DNA from: Porphyromonadaceae bacterium UBA7203
Lineage (GTDB): Bacteria > Bacteroidota > Bacteroidia > Bacteroidales > Muribaculaceae
Length of the DNA stretch: 64,000 nucleotides
NCBI GenBank assembly: GCA_002490725.1
Contig: DKUN01000013.1
Coordinates: 30,020 to 94,019 of the forward strand
Direction of reading: 5' to 3'
Shown here one piece after another: positions 33,130-42,505 of the stretch. The notes under the pieces were generated by a model, which saw nothing but the letters and a program-made list of their open reading frames with translations, had not been told where the DNA came from and ran no database searches. A program made the position numbers and the translations under genes. Within the stretch, counting starts at the first letter, position 1. The number at the start of each line of letters is the position of its first letter.

Positions 33130-34104
33130 ATGAAAAGGCTATTACTCTATGTCTTGTTGCCGCTCATGGCGGCGGAGGCGTTGGCCGACACTATCGTGAC
33201 GCGCAAAGCCGACACTATAGAGTGTCGCGTTACCGAAATCAGCGACGACATTGTCAAATATCGCAAGGCTGGCGAAGATTTCGACCGTGAAATCAGGCGT
33301 GCCGAAATCTTCAAGATAAAGTATGACAACGGGATGGAAGATCTTTTTGTCAATTCCGTTCAAGGTTCGGATGCTCAGACGGCTGTGGCTCAGGCTCCGG
33401 CCGAGGGTTCAAATGTGTCGACCGAGCCTGACTGGCAGTCAATGACGTCCGCCTCGCGCGTCTACAATATCGGCGACTGGTATAGCGAAAACGGGGTAGA
33501 GGGCATAGTAATCTGGACCACACCCGACGGGCGTCACGGCCGCCTGCTGCATCCACGCAAGTTCAATGCCGCTTCCGGGCGCAGGCCGCCGGCTTTTTTT
33601 ACCGGTCCGGTCAACGTGGCCATCGGCATGACCGACACGAGCAACGGCCACGCCAATCTCATGGTTCTGCGCCGATTCATGCAGGCTAATCCACAGTTCA
33701 CTCCCGATATGTTTCCCATTCAGGCCGTAATCGACGGCCTGGGCGACGGCTGGTATCTGCCCTCGATTGACGAACTGAAATATCTCGACGCCTTGCGTAG
33801 CCGTAAGGTCGTTTACTCGGGCGAGCATGCCAATTTTAATGGCAAGAATGTCTGCTGGCACAAAGTCATCAACCATGTTTCAAAGGCCCACGGAGGCTCA
33901 AAACACGATGACTATTACAGCCTGAGCAGTACTGAGGTGCTTTCGGACGGCGGCGCGAATGCTTCCTTGGCATCGCTCTTTGGCGACCCCGCCGTGGCAC
34001 AATACTGCCTGCTTAAGCGTGAGGGTACTGACGAGATGCTTACAACTAAACCTATTGTACGTAACAAGGGTTACATACCTTTCTACGCATTTCATTTATT
34101 CTAA
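33130..34104 (+). CDS. Exported protein sharing the N-terminal module of its neighbour
   Basis: 324 residues with a signal peptide (about 1-19, ending ALA). The module at about 20-73 (ADTIECRVTEISDDIVKYR, then AEIFKIKYDNGMEDLF) parallels that of the preceding gene. The C-terminal part contains GWYLPSIDELKYLDAL, reminiscent of the DUF1566/Lcl-type or fibrobacter major paralogous domain, and NGKNVCWHKVINH. I start at 33130, two bases after the preceding stop. Function unknown; it is probably co-transcribed with 32234. Confidence 0.75.
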   Translation: MKRLLLYVLLPLMAAEALADTIVTRKADTIECRVTEISDDIVKYRKAGEDFDREIRRAEIFKIKYDNGMEDLFVNSVQGSDAQTAVAQAPAEGSNVSTEPDWQSMTSASRVYNIGDWYSENGVEGIVIWTTPDGRHGRLLHPRKFNAASGRRPPAFFTGPVNVAIGMTDTSNGHANLMVLRRFMQANPQFTPDMFPIQAVIDGLGDGWYLPSIDELKYLDALRSRKVVYSGEHANFNGKNVCWHKVINHVSKAHGGSKHDDYYSLSSTEVLSDGGANASLASLFGDPAVAQYCLLKREGTDEMLTTKPIVRNKGYIPFYAFHLF

Positions 34105-34143
34105 ACACACTCATATTTTTTTTAATTAACACATCACACTCCT

Positions 34144-34155
34144 ATGAAAAATTGA
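34144..34155 (+). other. Likely shifted start codon of the next lipoprotein
   Basis: ATG at 34144 is followed by AAAAA then TTGATG. Read as it stands it ends at once (Met-Lys-Asn-stop). One more A in the run (34147-34151) would make Met-Lys-Lys-Leu-Met-Lys-Phe, continuous with the lipoprotein signal peptide that begins at 34155. Confidence 0.55.
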
Positions 34156-34646
34156 TGAAATTTATGTCAATGATGGCCCTTTGTATCTGTGCGGCCGGGT
34201 TCTTCACCTCATGCAGCGACGACAAAGACGAGCCCTCCTCGTCGTCGGGCGGTTCGTCGGTCAGCGCCGAGCAGCTCGACGGTACCTGGACTGTAAAGAA
34301 AATGAAAATGGAAGTTTTCGGGCAGACCATGGAAATGACGCTCGAGGAACTGAAACAGAACAGCGGATATACCCAGTTCTACGACGATGTGCTGACATTC
34401 AGCGGCAATAAGGTCAACGGCTCTACCTACACCCGAGACGGCAACCGCATTCTCCTTCCCTGGTATGAAGAACTGGGCTGGTGGAGCACCGTCAGCATCT
34501 CGGGCTCGGAGATGACGCTATATTTCGACATTGTGCAGGAAGGCGTCAGCATGAAGCTCTGGACCGTTTATACGAAGTCGCGTGCGTCGTTTGACGTTCA
34601 GACCGATGGCCCGTCGATTGTTTCTGCCATGATTTCAGGCATATAA
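34155..34646 (+). CDS. Lipocalin-like lipoprotein, function unknown
   Basis: 163 residues. Lipobox GFFTSC with Cys20, followed by SDDKDE, an acidic stretch with Lys like the surface-export signal of Bacteroidetes lipoproteins, so the protein may face outward. A serine-rich linker leads to a beta-rich domain with QLDGTWTVKKMKM and later VLTFSGNKVNGSTYT, which suggests a lipocalin-like or DUF5004-type fold. The start is probably one frame-shifted codon group upstream (see the entry at 34144). Confidence 0.7.
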   Translation: MKFMSMMALCICAAGFFTSCSDDKDEPSSSSGGSSVSAEQLDGTWTVKKMKMEVFGQTMEMTLEELKQNSGYTQFYDDVLTFSGNKVNGSTYTRDGNRILLPWYEELGWWSTVSISGSEMTLYFDIVQEGVSMKLWTVYTKSRASFDVQTDGPSIVSAMISGI

Positions 34647-34691
34647 GCACACACATATTATATACGCGCACTCTCTTCTCGACAGTTGTAT

Positions 34692-34736
34692 AACCGATGG
34701 GCCGTGTCATTCGCGAGATGACACGGCCCATTGGTT
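34692..34736. terminator. Bidirectional terminator between lipoprotein and ftsH
   Basis: A stem of about 19 pairs with one G-T pair (ATGGGCCGTGTCAT and its complement at the core) and a 7-base loop. It lies between two convergent genes, with TTT just after on the plus strand. Confidence 0.85.
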
Positions 34737-34757
34737 TATGCGGCTGGATAACAGTTG

Positions 34758-36737
34758 TCAGGCAGGGGTAGCCGGAGCTTCGGGCTCGAAAGGCGGTGGA
34801 GTTGCGTTTTCGGCCGAATGGAGAATCTCGTCGGTGCGCGACGCCCAGCGGCGCTTGCCGAAAATCTTTTCGACATCTTCGGTGAATATCACCTCGCGGC
34901 TAACGAGAATGCCGGCCAGCTCCTCATGGCCGGCGGCCTGTTCCTGAAGCAGCTGTTTGGCGCGCTCGTATTGTTCGGCGATGATGCGCGACACTTCACG
35001 GTCAATCTGCTCGGCGCGGTTTTCGGAGTAGGGCTTCGTGAAGCCGTAGCTCTGGCCTGTCGAGTCGTAGTAGGAGATGTTGGGCAGGTCAGAGCTCATG
35101 CCGTAGTAAACGACCATGGCATAGGCCTGCTTGGTAACGCGTTCAAGGTCGTTGGCGGCGCCTGTGGAGATGTGGCCGAGAAACAGTTCCTCGGCGGCGC
35201 GACCGCCGAGAGTGGCGCAGATTTCGTCGAGCAGGGCCTGCTGAGGCACAATCTGGCGCTCTTCGGGCAGATACCAGGCGGCGCCCAGCGCTTTGCCGCG
35301 CGGCACTATTGTCACCTTTATCAGCGGGTTGGCATACTGCAGGTGCCAGCTCACTGTTGCGTGGCCGGCCTCATGGATGGCAATGGCGCGCTTTTCGTCG
35401 TCGGTCAGTATTTTAGAGCGCTTTTCGAGGCCGCCGATAATGCGGTCAACGGCGTCGATGAAGTCTTGGCGCTCAATCATTTTCTTGTTGCGGCGAGCGG
35501 CAATCAGGGCTGCCTCGTTGCACACGTTGGCGATATCGGCACCCGAGAATCCGGGCGTCTGGCGCGCAAGCAGGTCAACGTCGAGTTCCGGCTCGATTTT
35601 CTTGTTGCGCAGATGGACGTTGAAAATCGCCACGCGGTCGTTAAGGTCGGGCAGATCAACGTAGATTTGTCGGTCGAAACGGCCTGCGCGGAGCAGCGCC
35701 TTGTCAAGAATGTCGGCGCGGTTGGTGGCAGCCAGGATAATGACGCCGGAGTTTGAGCCGAAGCCGTCCATTTCGGTGAGCAGCTGGTTGAGCGTGTTTT
35801 CGCGCTCGTCGTTGCTGCCCATGTTGGCGTTCTTGCCGCGGGCACGGCCGACGGCGTCGATTTCGTCGATAAACACGATGCAGGGGCTCTTCTCCTTGGC
35901 CTGGCGGAAAAGGTCGCGCACGCGGCTTGCACCGACGCCGACAAACATCTCGACAAAGTCCGAACCGCTCATTGAGAAGAAGGGCACGTTTGCCTCGCCG
36001 GCCACGGCCTTGGCAAGCATCGTCTTGCCCGTTCCGGGAGGGCCTACGAGCAGGGCTCCTTTAGGAATTTTGCCGCCCAGGTCGGTGTAGCGCTTCGGGT
36101 TTTTGAGAAATTCTACAATCTCCTCGATTTCGGTTTTAGCCTCGTTGAGGCCGGCTACATCCTTGAAGGTGACTTTCTGGTCGTTATTCTTGTCGAACAC
36201 CTTGGCCTTGCTCTTGCCGACGGAAAAGACTCCGTCAGAGCTGCCGCGGCCCATGCGCCGCATAATGTAAATCCACGCCACAATCAACAGCAGTATCGGG
36301 CCGAAACCCCAGAGAATGTGGGAGTAGTCGCTGGCATCCTCGTAGCTTATGGATCCTTTGAAGTAGCCTTCGTGCTGCCACTTCTCAATCTTTTTTTCAA
36401 ATGACTGGGTGTCGCCGAACTTGACCGTCACCTTGCCTTGCGCTCCCGGGGCGGCGGCACGTTCGTCGGCCTTGAATTCGGCTTCGGTCGCGGCTTTCGA
36501 GAGCACACCTTCAGCCTCTTTCTTGTTGCGGAAAATGACGATTTTCTCTACTCCGCCCGATTCGACGATTTTGGTGAACTCATCCATCGTATCGAGATTG
36601 TGGGAGAGTTCGCGGTGGTCAAAGTAGAGCATCGCTCCAAGCGAAGCGAAAATTATCAGATACATCCACCAGATGCTGAATTTAGGCATCCGTGGTTTGA
36701 AATTGCGGGGTGAGGATGGTTGGTTGTTGTTTGCCAT
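34758..36737 (-). CDS. ftsH: ATP-dependent zinc metalloprotease FtsH
   Basis: 659 residues, membrane-anchored. Two N-terminal helices flank a periplasmic domain (about 25-140). The AAA module has Walker A GPPGTGKT and Walker B CIVFIDEID, then the second region of homology. HEAGH is the zinc site of the M41 peptidase. It degrades misfolded membrane proteins and short-lived regulators. It follows rsfS by five bases on the same strand, so the two form one transcript. Confidence 0.98.
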   Translation of the reverse strand: MANNNQPSSPRNFKPRMPKFSIWWMYLIIFASLGAMLYFDHRELSHNLDTMDEFTKIVESGGVEKIVIFRNKKEAEGVLSKAATEAEFKADERAAAPGAQGKVTVKFGDTQSFEKKIEKWQHEGYFKGSISYEDASDYSHILWGFGPILLLIVAWIYIMRRMGRGSSDGVFSVGKSKAKVFDKNNDQKVTFKDVAGLNEAKTEIEEIVEFLKNPKRYTDLGGKIPKGALLVGPPGTGKTMLAKAVAGEANVPFFSMSGSDFVEMFVGVGASRVRDLFRQAKEKSPCIVFIDEIDAVGRARGKNANMGSNDERENTLNQLLTEMDGFGSNSGVIILAATNRADILDKALLRAGRFDRQIYVDLPDLNDRVAIFNVHLRNKKIEPELDVDLLARQTPGFSGADIANVCNEAALIAARRNKKMIERQDFIDAVDRIIGGLEKRSKILTDDEKRAIAIHEAGHATVSWHLQYANPLIKVTIVPRGKALGAAWYLPEERQIVPQQALLDEICATLGGRAAEELFLGHISTGAANDLERVTKQAYAMVVYYGMSSDLPNISYYDSTGQSYGFTKPYSENRAEQIDREVSRIIAEQYERAKQLLQEQAAGHEELAGILVSREVIFTEDVEKIFGKRRWASRTDEILHSAENATPPPFEPEAPATPA

Positions 36738-36742
36738 AAAAG

Positions 36743-37111
36743 TTAGTCAAGGTCGGGGATTTCGGTGATGACGCCGTCGCTCCACAGTTCTTCGAGGTTG
36801 TAGCGCCTGCGCTCGTCGGGAAGGAAAATGTGTACGAGAGCCGAACCGTAGTCAAGAACAATCCACTGAGAGTTGCCGTAGCCGTCGTAGTTGTAAGGCT
36901 TGATTCGGCTTTGCTCAAAGAGGTAGTCGCGCACCGAGTCGGCGATTGCGCTCACGTGGGTAGCCGAGGTGCCCTCGCAGACAAAAAAGTCCATTGCGGG
37001 GCTCGATTCGATTTCGGCCAGGTTGATATGGGTAATCTTGCGCCCTTTGCGCTCTTGGATGCCGGCAATGATGAGGTCGGCTATCGATGTCTGTTGAGTC
37101 TGTTTCTTCAA
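36743..37111 (-). CDS. rsfS: Ribosome silencing factor RsfS
   Basis: 122 residues, the usual length. It binds L14 and blocks subunit joining when growth stops. SSPAMDFFVCEGTSATHVSAIA and YGSALVHIFLPDERRRYNLE are typical. I choose TTG at 37111 (LKKQTQQTSIADLI). The only ATG in frame, at 37213, would lie upstream of the promoter at 37142-37149, so it cannot be used from that promoter, and its extra 34 residues do not look like the family. Confidence 0.92.
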   Translation of the reverse strand: MKKQTQQTSIADLIIAGIQERKGRKITHINLAEIESSPAMDFFVCEGTSATHVSAIADSVRDYLFEQSRIKPYNYDGYGNSQWIVLDYGSALVHIFLPDERRRYNLEELWSDGVITEIPDLD

Positions 37112-37141
37112 AATTGTAGTCTTATAAATAAATAGGCGGTG

Positions 37142-37171
37142 CAAAAATACGCAAAAAAAATCACTTTCCAA
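37142..37171 (-). promoter_or_regulatory. Promoter of rsfS-ftsH
   Basis: TTG at 37171-37169, 19 bases, TATTTTTG at 37149-37142 on the minus strand. It rules out the ATG at 37213. Confidence 0.7.
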
Positions 37172-37226
37172 TACAACAACGCCGGCAAACGCAAAGTTTT
37201 GCGCCCCCGGCAAGCCGTTGCCACAC

Positions 37227-37257
37227 TTTGCTATTGTTGAAATTTTGCGTAACTTTG
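37227..37257 (+). promoter_or_regulatory. Promoter of valS
   Basis: TTTG at 37227-37230, 19 bases, TAACTTTG at 37250-37257; leader of about 30 bases. Confidence 0.75.
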
Positions 37258-37293
37258 CGGTCTGATTAAGCTTAACACAGTTACTGATTTATT

Positions 37294-39933
37294 ATGAACG
37301 AACTGCCTACCAAGTATTCGCCTGCCGAGGTCGAAGACCGCCTTTATAGCTTCTGGATGGAGCATGACCTGTTTCGCTCGGTGCCCGACGCCCGCGAACC
37401 CTATACAATTGTGATTCCGCCGCCTAATGTTACCGGCGTGCTCCATATGGGTCATATGCTGAACAATACTATTCAGGATATCCTCGTGCGCCGCGCCCGC
37501 ATGGAAGGCAAAAACGCCCTTTGGGTACCCGGCACCGACCATGCCTCGATTGCCACCGAGACCAAGGTCATTGCCAAACTCGCCGCGCAGGGAATCAAGA
37601 AGACCGATCTGACCCGCGAGCAGTTTCTGGAACACGCCTGGGACTGGACGCGCACCCACGGCGGCATAATCCTGCAGCAGCTCCGCAAGCTCGGCGCCAG
37701 CTGCGACTGGAGCCGCACGGCGTTCACTATGGACGAGCAGCGCTCGGAGTCAGTGACGAAAGTGTTCTGCGACCTCTATAACAAGGGCCTCATCTATCGT
37801 GGCCTGCGTATGGTTAACTGGGACCCCAAGAACCGCACCGCCATTTCCGACGACGAGGTGAACTACGTCGACGAGCACTCCAAGCTCTACTATTTGCGCT
37901 ATTACGTTGCCGGCGACCCGGAGAAGCGCTATGCAGTAGTGGCCACCACCCGCCCCGAAACCATCATGGGCGACACGGCAATGTGCATCAATCCCAAAGA
38001 CCCCAAGAACGAATGGCTCAAGGGCAAGAAGGTCATCGTGCCGCTTGTTGGCCGCGAAATTCCCGTGATTGAAGACCGCTATGTCGAAATCGAGTTCGGC
38101 ACCGGCTGTCTCAAGGTGACTCCCGCCCACGACAAGAACGACTACATGCTCGGCAAGGCTCATAACCTTGAAACCATCGATATTTTCAACGAGGACGCTA
38201 CCCTCAACGAAAACGGCGGCAAGTATGCCGGAATGGACCGCTTCGAATGTCGCAAGCAGATTGCGGCCGACCTCGAGGCTGCCGGCCTGATGGAGAAGGT
38301 CGAGGACTATAACAACAAGGTAGGCTACAGCGAGCGCACCAAGGTTGTCATCGAGCCGCGCCTGTCGCAGCAGTGGTTCATCAACATGAAGCACTTTGCC
38401 GACATTTCGCTCGCTCCGGTGATGGACGACCTCATCAAGTTCGTGCCCGAAAAATACAAGACCACCTATCGCCTCTGGCTCGAAAACATCCAGGACTGGT
38501 GCATTTCGCGTCAGCTCTGGTGGGGCCACCGCATTCCCGCCTATTACTACGCCGACGCTCAGGGCGAAACTAAAATCGTAGTGGCCGAAACCGCCGCAGC
38601 AGCCCTCGAAAAGGCGCGCAAGGAGTCGGGTCTTGACATTTCAGCCGCAGATCTGGCGCAGGACGAGGATGCCCTCGACACCTGGTTCTCCTCCTGGCTC
38701 TGGCCCATCACGCTCTTCAACGGCATTCTCGACCCGGGCAATGAGGAACTGAAATATTACTATCCGACCTCCACGCTCGTAACCGGCCCCGACATCATCT
38801 TCTTCTGGGTTGCCCGCATGATTATGGCCGGCTACGAATACGTTGGCGAGATGCCCTTCCGCAACGTTTACTTCACCGGCATTGTGCGCGACAAAATCGG
38901 CCGCAAAATGTCGAAGTCGCTCGGCAACTCGCCCGATCCGCTCGAACTCATAGCCAACTATGGCGCCGACGGTGTGCGCATGGGCATGATGCTCGCTGCT
39001 CCCGCCGGCAATGACATCATGTTTGATGAAAAACTCTGCGAGCAGGGCCGCAACTTCTGCAATAAAATCTGGAATGCCTTCCGCCTGGTCAAGGGATGGG
39101 AGGTCGACGAGCAGGCCGCGCAGCCCGAAGCCGCCAAGGTTGCCGTCAAGTGGTTTGACGCAAAGGTGCGCGAGTGTGCCGCCGAAATGGCTGATTTGCT
39201 CTCGAAGTTCCGCATCTCCGAGGCGCTGATGGCAGCCTATAAACTCTTCTGGGATGAGTTCTCGTCATGGTATCTCGAACTGGTCAAGCCCGCCTACGGC
39301 TCGCCCGTCGATGGCGCTACCTATCGCGCCACTCTCGATTACTTCGACCGTCTGCTCCGTCTGCTCCATCCCTTCATGCCCTTCATTACCGAAGAACTCT
39401 GGCAGCATATTGCAGAGCGTGCCGAGGGGCAGAGCATCATGTATGCCCCCCTGCCTGAAGCCGGCGGTGCCGATGCTGAGATTCTCTCGCTGATGGACCA
39501 CGCCAAGGAGGTTGTCAACGGCGTGCGCGGCGTGCGTGCCCACAAGCAGATTGCCCCCAAGGTAGCCCTGACCCTTCAGGTTGTCGGCGTAATGGATGCG
39601 CGCCAGGCGGCTGCAGTGAGCAAGCTCGCCAATCTCGAGGCCGTTGAATCGGTCGAAACGAAAGCGGCCGGTTCAGCCGTCTTCATGGTCGGCAGTCAGG
39701 AATTCGGCGTGCCGATGGATGCGGCCGGTGTGGATATCGAAGCCGAACGCGCCAAACTGACCAAGGAACTCGACTATGAGCGCGGCTTCCTTGCGTCGGT
39801 CGAAAAGAAACTGGCCAACGAGCGCTTTGTCAGCGGCGCGCCTGCGGCAGTGGTCGATGCCGAGCGCCGCAAACAGGCCGATGCTCTCAGCCGCATCGCT
39901 GCTATCGAAGCGTCGATTGCCGCCCTCGGATAA
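37294..39933 (+). CDS. valS: Valine--tRNA ligase
   Basis: A class I synthetase of 879 residues. The HIGH equivalent is NVTGVLHMGHML near residue 45 and the KMSKS loop is KMSKSLGNSPDP. The CP1 editing domain lies between about 190 and 340. A C-terminal coiled-coil (about 815-879, RAKLTKELDYERGFLASV and so on) binds tRNA as in the long bacterial form. It stands alone, with its own promoter and terminator. Confidence 0.98.
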   Translation: MNELPTKYSPAEVEDRLYSFWMEHDLFRSVPDAREPYTIVIPPPNVTGVLHMGHMLNNTIQDILVRRARMEGKNALWVPGTDHASIATETKVIAKLAAQGIKKTDLTREQFLEHAWDWTRTHGGIILQQLRKLGASCDWSRTAFTMDEQRSESVTKVFCDLYNKGLIYRGLRMVNWDPKNRTAISDDEVNYVDEHSKLYYLRYYVAGDPEKRYAVVATTRPETIMGDTAMCINPKDPKNEWLKGKKVIVPLVGREIPVIEDRYVEIEFGTGCLKVTPAHDKNDYMLGKAHNLETIDIFNEDATLNENGGKYAGMDRFECRKQIAADLEAAGLMEKVEDYNNKVGYSERTKVVIEPRLSQQWFINMKHFADISLAPVMDDLIKFVPEKYKTTYRLWLENIQDWCISRQLWWGHRIPAYYYADAQGETKIVVAETAAAALEKARKESGLDISAADLAQDEDALDTWFSSWLWPITLFNGILDPGNEELKYYYPTSTLVTGPDIIFFWVARMIMAGYEYVGEMPFRNVYFTGIVRDKIGRKMSKSLGNSPDPLELIANYGADGVRMGMMLAAPAGNDIMFDEKLCEQGRNFCNKIWNAFRLVKGWEVDEQAAQPEAAKVAVKWFDAKVRECAAEMADLLSKFRISEALMAAYKLFWDEFSSWYLELVKPAYGSPVDGATYRATLDYFDRLLRLLHPFMPFITEELWQHIAERAEGQSIMYAPLPEAGGADAEILSLMDHAKEVVNGVRGVRAHKQIAPKVALTLQVVGVMDARQAAAVSKLANLEAVESVETKAAGSAVFMVGSQEFGVPMDAAGVDIEAERAKLTKELDYERGFLASVEKKLANERFVSGAPAAVVDAERRKQADALSRIAAIEASIAALG

Positions 39934-39960
39934 TTACCGTCAACAACCAGACAAAATAGC

Positions 39961-39995
39961 AAAGCGATGTGTCGTTAACCGGCGCATCGCTTTTT
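39961..39995 (+). terminator. Rho-independent terminator of valS
   Basis: AAAGCGATG and CATCGCTTT (39961-39969 and 39985-39993) form a 9-bp stem, followed by a T-run. It lies 28 bases after the valS stop. Confidence 0.88.
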
Positions 39996-40026
39996 CTCGT
40001 TTATGGGCGGGATGGCGGAGTCACCG

Positions 40027-40977
40027 TCAGCGGTCGAGGCGCTTGCCGTTGAGCGATTTGACAAGATAGGGCGGTCGCTGCTTCGTTTCCGTGAAGATGC
40101 GTGCAATGTATTCGCCGATGATGCCGAGGGCTATGAGCTGACATCCGCCCAAAAACAACATCACGCACATGATTGTAGGGAAGCCCGCGACTGGGTCACC
40201 GTAGAGCAGCGTGCGCACAAGCACATAGCAAAGATACATTATAGAGCACATTGCGGTAAACAGGCCCATCACCGAGGCCAGGCGGAGCGGCACGGTGGTG
40301 AAGCTCGTAATGCCGTCGATTGCGAGGTTGAACAGCGAGCGGTAGCTGAACGACGATTTGCCGCCGGGGCGGTCGTTGCGGTCAAAGAGGACTTCTTTTT
40401 TGTTGAATCCGATCCAGCAGAACAGCCCCTTGGTGTAGCGCTGGTTTTCGCGCATCTGCCGGAGCGCGTTGACGCATATGCGGTCAAGCAGCCTGAAGTC
40501 GCCTACGTTGGGCAATATGTCAATGCGGGTAAACTTTTGCAGGAGTCCGTAGAATGTGAGCGAAAGTTTGCGTCGCAGGGCCGACTCCTTGCCGCGCGAC
40601 CGCCGGCGGCCGTACACGTCATCGTAGCCGTCTTCCCATTGTCTGATCATTTCCGGAATCACTTCGACGGGGTCCTGCAGGTCGGCGTCCATGATAATGA
40701 CGGCATCGCCTGATGCAAAGTCGAGGCCGGCGAGCATGGCATTTTCCTTTCCGAAGTTTCTCGACAGGTCCAGATACTGAAACCGGCTGTCGGCCGCGTG
40801 GAGCGCAGCCATGGCGGCAAGCGACGTGTCGGTGCTGCCGTCGTTGACCAGCAGCACCTCCCAGTCATACTTTTCAGACGTCAGCCGGTTGTTTATCAGT
40901 GGTGTTACGGCTTCGGCGAGCGCGCGCATGTTGCGGCTCTCGTTATATATCGGAATGAGCAGTGTCAGCTTCTTCAT
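40027..40977 (-). CDS. Polyprenyl-phosphate glycosyltransferase (GtrB/DPM1-like)
   Basis: 316 residues. The GT-A fold is clear: LLIPIYNESRN at the N-terminus, VNDGSTD, IIMDADLQDP with the metal-binding Asp residues, and two C-terminal membrane helices (about 235-295). Such enzymes move a sugar from UDP-sugar to undecaprenyl phosphate on the cytoplasmic face. The stop side is free; the start overlaps the stop of the upstream membrane protein by four bases, so the pair are probably functional partners. Confidence 0.92.
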   Translation of the reverse strand: MKKLTLLIPIYNESRNMRALAEAVTPLINNRLTSEKYDWEVLLVNDGSTDTSLAAMAALHAADSRFQYLDLSRNFGKENAMLAGLDFASGDAVIIMDADLQDPVEVIPEMIRQWEDGYDDVYGRRRSRGKESALRRKLSLTFYGLLQKFTRIDILPNVGDFRLLDRICVNALRQMRENQRYTKGLFCWIGFNKKEVLFDRNDRPGGKSSFSYRSLFNLAIDGITSFTTVPLRLASVMGLFTAMCSIMYLCYVLVRTLLYGDPVAGFPTIMCVMLFLGGCQLIALGIIGEYIARIFTETKQRPPYLVKSLNGKRLDR

Positions 40978-42500
40978 AATCGGGATTTTACGGGAAGGGA
41001 ATAGTCTCCGGGGTCGCGTACCCGCGGTGTAGCCACCCAGATTTCGCGTCCGTCGGCCATGCGGGTGTGACTGACAGCTCTCGGAGCCGGGCCGGGATAG
41101 TTTTGCAGAACGACGTCGTCGAGCGTGACCACGACGTTGTCGGGCTTGAAGGTGTAGACGGTGGTGTGGCCGTCGGTAACGGAGTCGGTGAGAGCGTGCA
41201 GTTTGTCGCTGAACGCCGCGGGGAGCACCACGGGCAGGCGTCCGGGGGCGCCGTAGGCCTTGGCTATGGCCTGCAAGTTCCAGTAGTCGTCGGCATCGGC
41301 TACCCCCTTGACCCTGTTGAGCGTGAGGGGTGACACATCATATCGGCCGGCAAAGTCATAGAACACGATGCCGTCGGCCGACGACCGATAGAGCTCAACC
41401 ACGTCGTCATATTCACGCCCGTGTCTACGCTGGTCGGCTACCGCTGCTGAAAAGTGGGCCGCGACAGCCATGAATGTGGCGGCGGATATGGCTGCTGCGG
41501 TGCTGCGCCTGATGCGGATGCCGGAGTCGACGGCCATGCGTGCCAACACGATTATGGCCAGGGCCTCCGAAAGCATGCCGGTACGCCCCGGAATGCCGCT
41601 TAAAACGCCTATGCCGGCGGCAATCAGTGCGGCGGCAACGGGTGTCCATCCGCCGTTTGCCATCTGTCGGAACAGGTAGTTGCGAGTGCGCGGAATCAGG
41701 GCCAGAGTCGCCATCAGAACCAGCAGAACGCCAAGCAACGGATAGGTGGTGGTCAGCAGCAGTCCTATCGGCTGACTGACGTGTGAGCCGGATGCGCGGA
41801 GCCATATGGCCGGAGCGCAAAGGGGCAGCAGCGCGCCGGCGGCAAGAGCGCCAAGCATCAGTTTCTGACGGCTGTCGAGCGATTTGTAATTGCGGTTGTG
41901 GAGCAGCCAAAGCATGAATGTGGCACACATCGCCACGGCTGTCTGCTCGTGCGAGGCCGAAGCGAAGAATCCTACTGCCGCGAGCATCAACTTGCGGCCG
42001 GTGGAGTCGGTGCCTTTTTTCGGCGTGGCGAAAAACAGGCCGAAGAAGAGCATGCAAAACGTCGTTGCCCATAAATAATTGAACTGGCAGACGCGCAGAA
42101 ACATGCTGTCCCACCATGGCATAGCTGCGAGTGTAGCCGTAATAACCGTCATGGAAAGGGCCGTGTGGTTGCCTGAGAGAGGAAGGCGGCCGGCCAAGAG
42201 CACGCTGTAGAAAAACAGGGCGGCCATAGCGCCCATCAGAGTGGCCGCAGCTGCGTCGGGGAGCAGGTTGACCACGATGGGCCCCATGAAGTCAAACAGG
42301 CGTCCGTTGCATCCGGTCAGATGGGCAAGGATAAACGACACTGTCGAGCGGTCGGGTCTGACGTAGCCGTCGAGCCCCAGGTGGTTCCAGAACTCGAGGT
42401 CATCGCCCATTGCCGGCAGGAAAAAGTCGAGCAGGCCCGACCCGACGGCAATCACGGCCAGCGTAGCTGCGACTAACAGATTGCTGAGTGGTTTAGCCAT
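40974..42500 (-). CDS. Multi-pass membrane protein, DUF6056-like, possible GT-C glycosyltransferase
   Basis: 508 residues with about nine or ten hydrophobic helices. MGDDLEFW (Asp33-Asp34), just after the first helix, resembles the acidic motif of GT-C glycosyltransferases in their first outer loop. Together with the GtrB-like gene that overlaps it by four bases, this suggests transfer of a lipid-linked sugar to an outer-surface glycan. The glycan and sugar are unknown. I start at 42500 (MAKPLSNLLVA), because TACCTTTG on the minus strand ends five bases before; the open frame to 42623 lacks a signal. Confidence 0.82.
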   Translation of the reverse strand: MAKPLSNLLVAATLAVIAVGSGLLDFFLPAMGDDLEFWNHLGLDGYVRPDRSTVSFILAHLTGCNGRLFDFMGPIVVNLLPDAAAATLMGAMAALFFYSVLLAGRLPLSGNHTALSMTVITATLAAMPWWDSMFLRVCQFNYLWATTFCMLFFGLFFATPKKGTDSTGRKLMLAAVGFFASASHEQTAVAMCATFMLWLLHNRNYKSLDSRQKLMLGALAAGALLPLCAPAIWLRASGSHVSQPIGLLLTTTYPLLGVLLVLMATLALIPRTRNYLFRQMANGGWTPVAAALIAAGIGVLSGIPGRTGMLSEALAIIVLARMAVDSGIRIRRSTAAAISAATFMAVAAHFSAAVADQRRHGREYDDVVELYRSSADGIVFYDFAGRYDVSPLTLNRVKGVADADDYWNLQAIAKAYGAPGRLPVVLPAAFSDKLHALTDSVTDGHTTVYTFKPDNVVVTLDDVVLQNYPGPAPRAVSHTRMADGREIWVATPRVRDPGDYSLPVKSRL

Positions 42501-42505
42501 AATTG

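Noticed and set aside
37112..37213. RsfS start at the ATG 37213
   Set aside because: It lies upstream of the promoter at 37142-37149, and the extra residues do not resemble RsfS.
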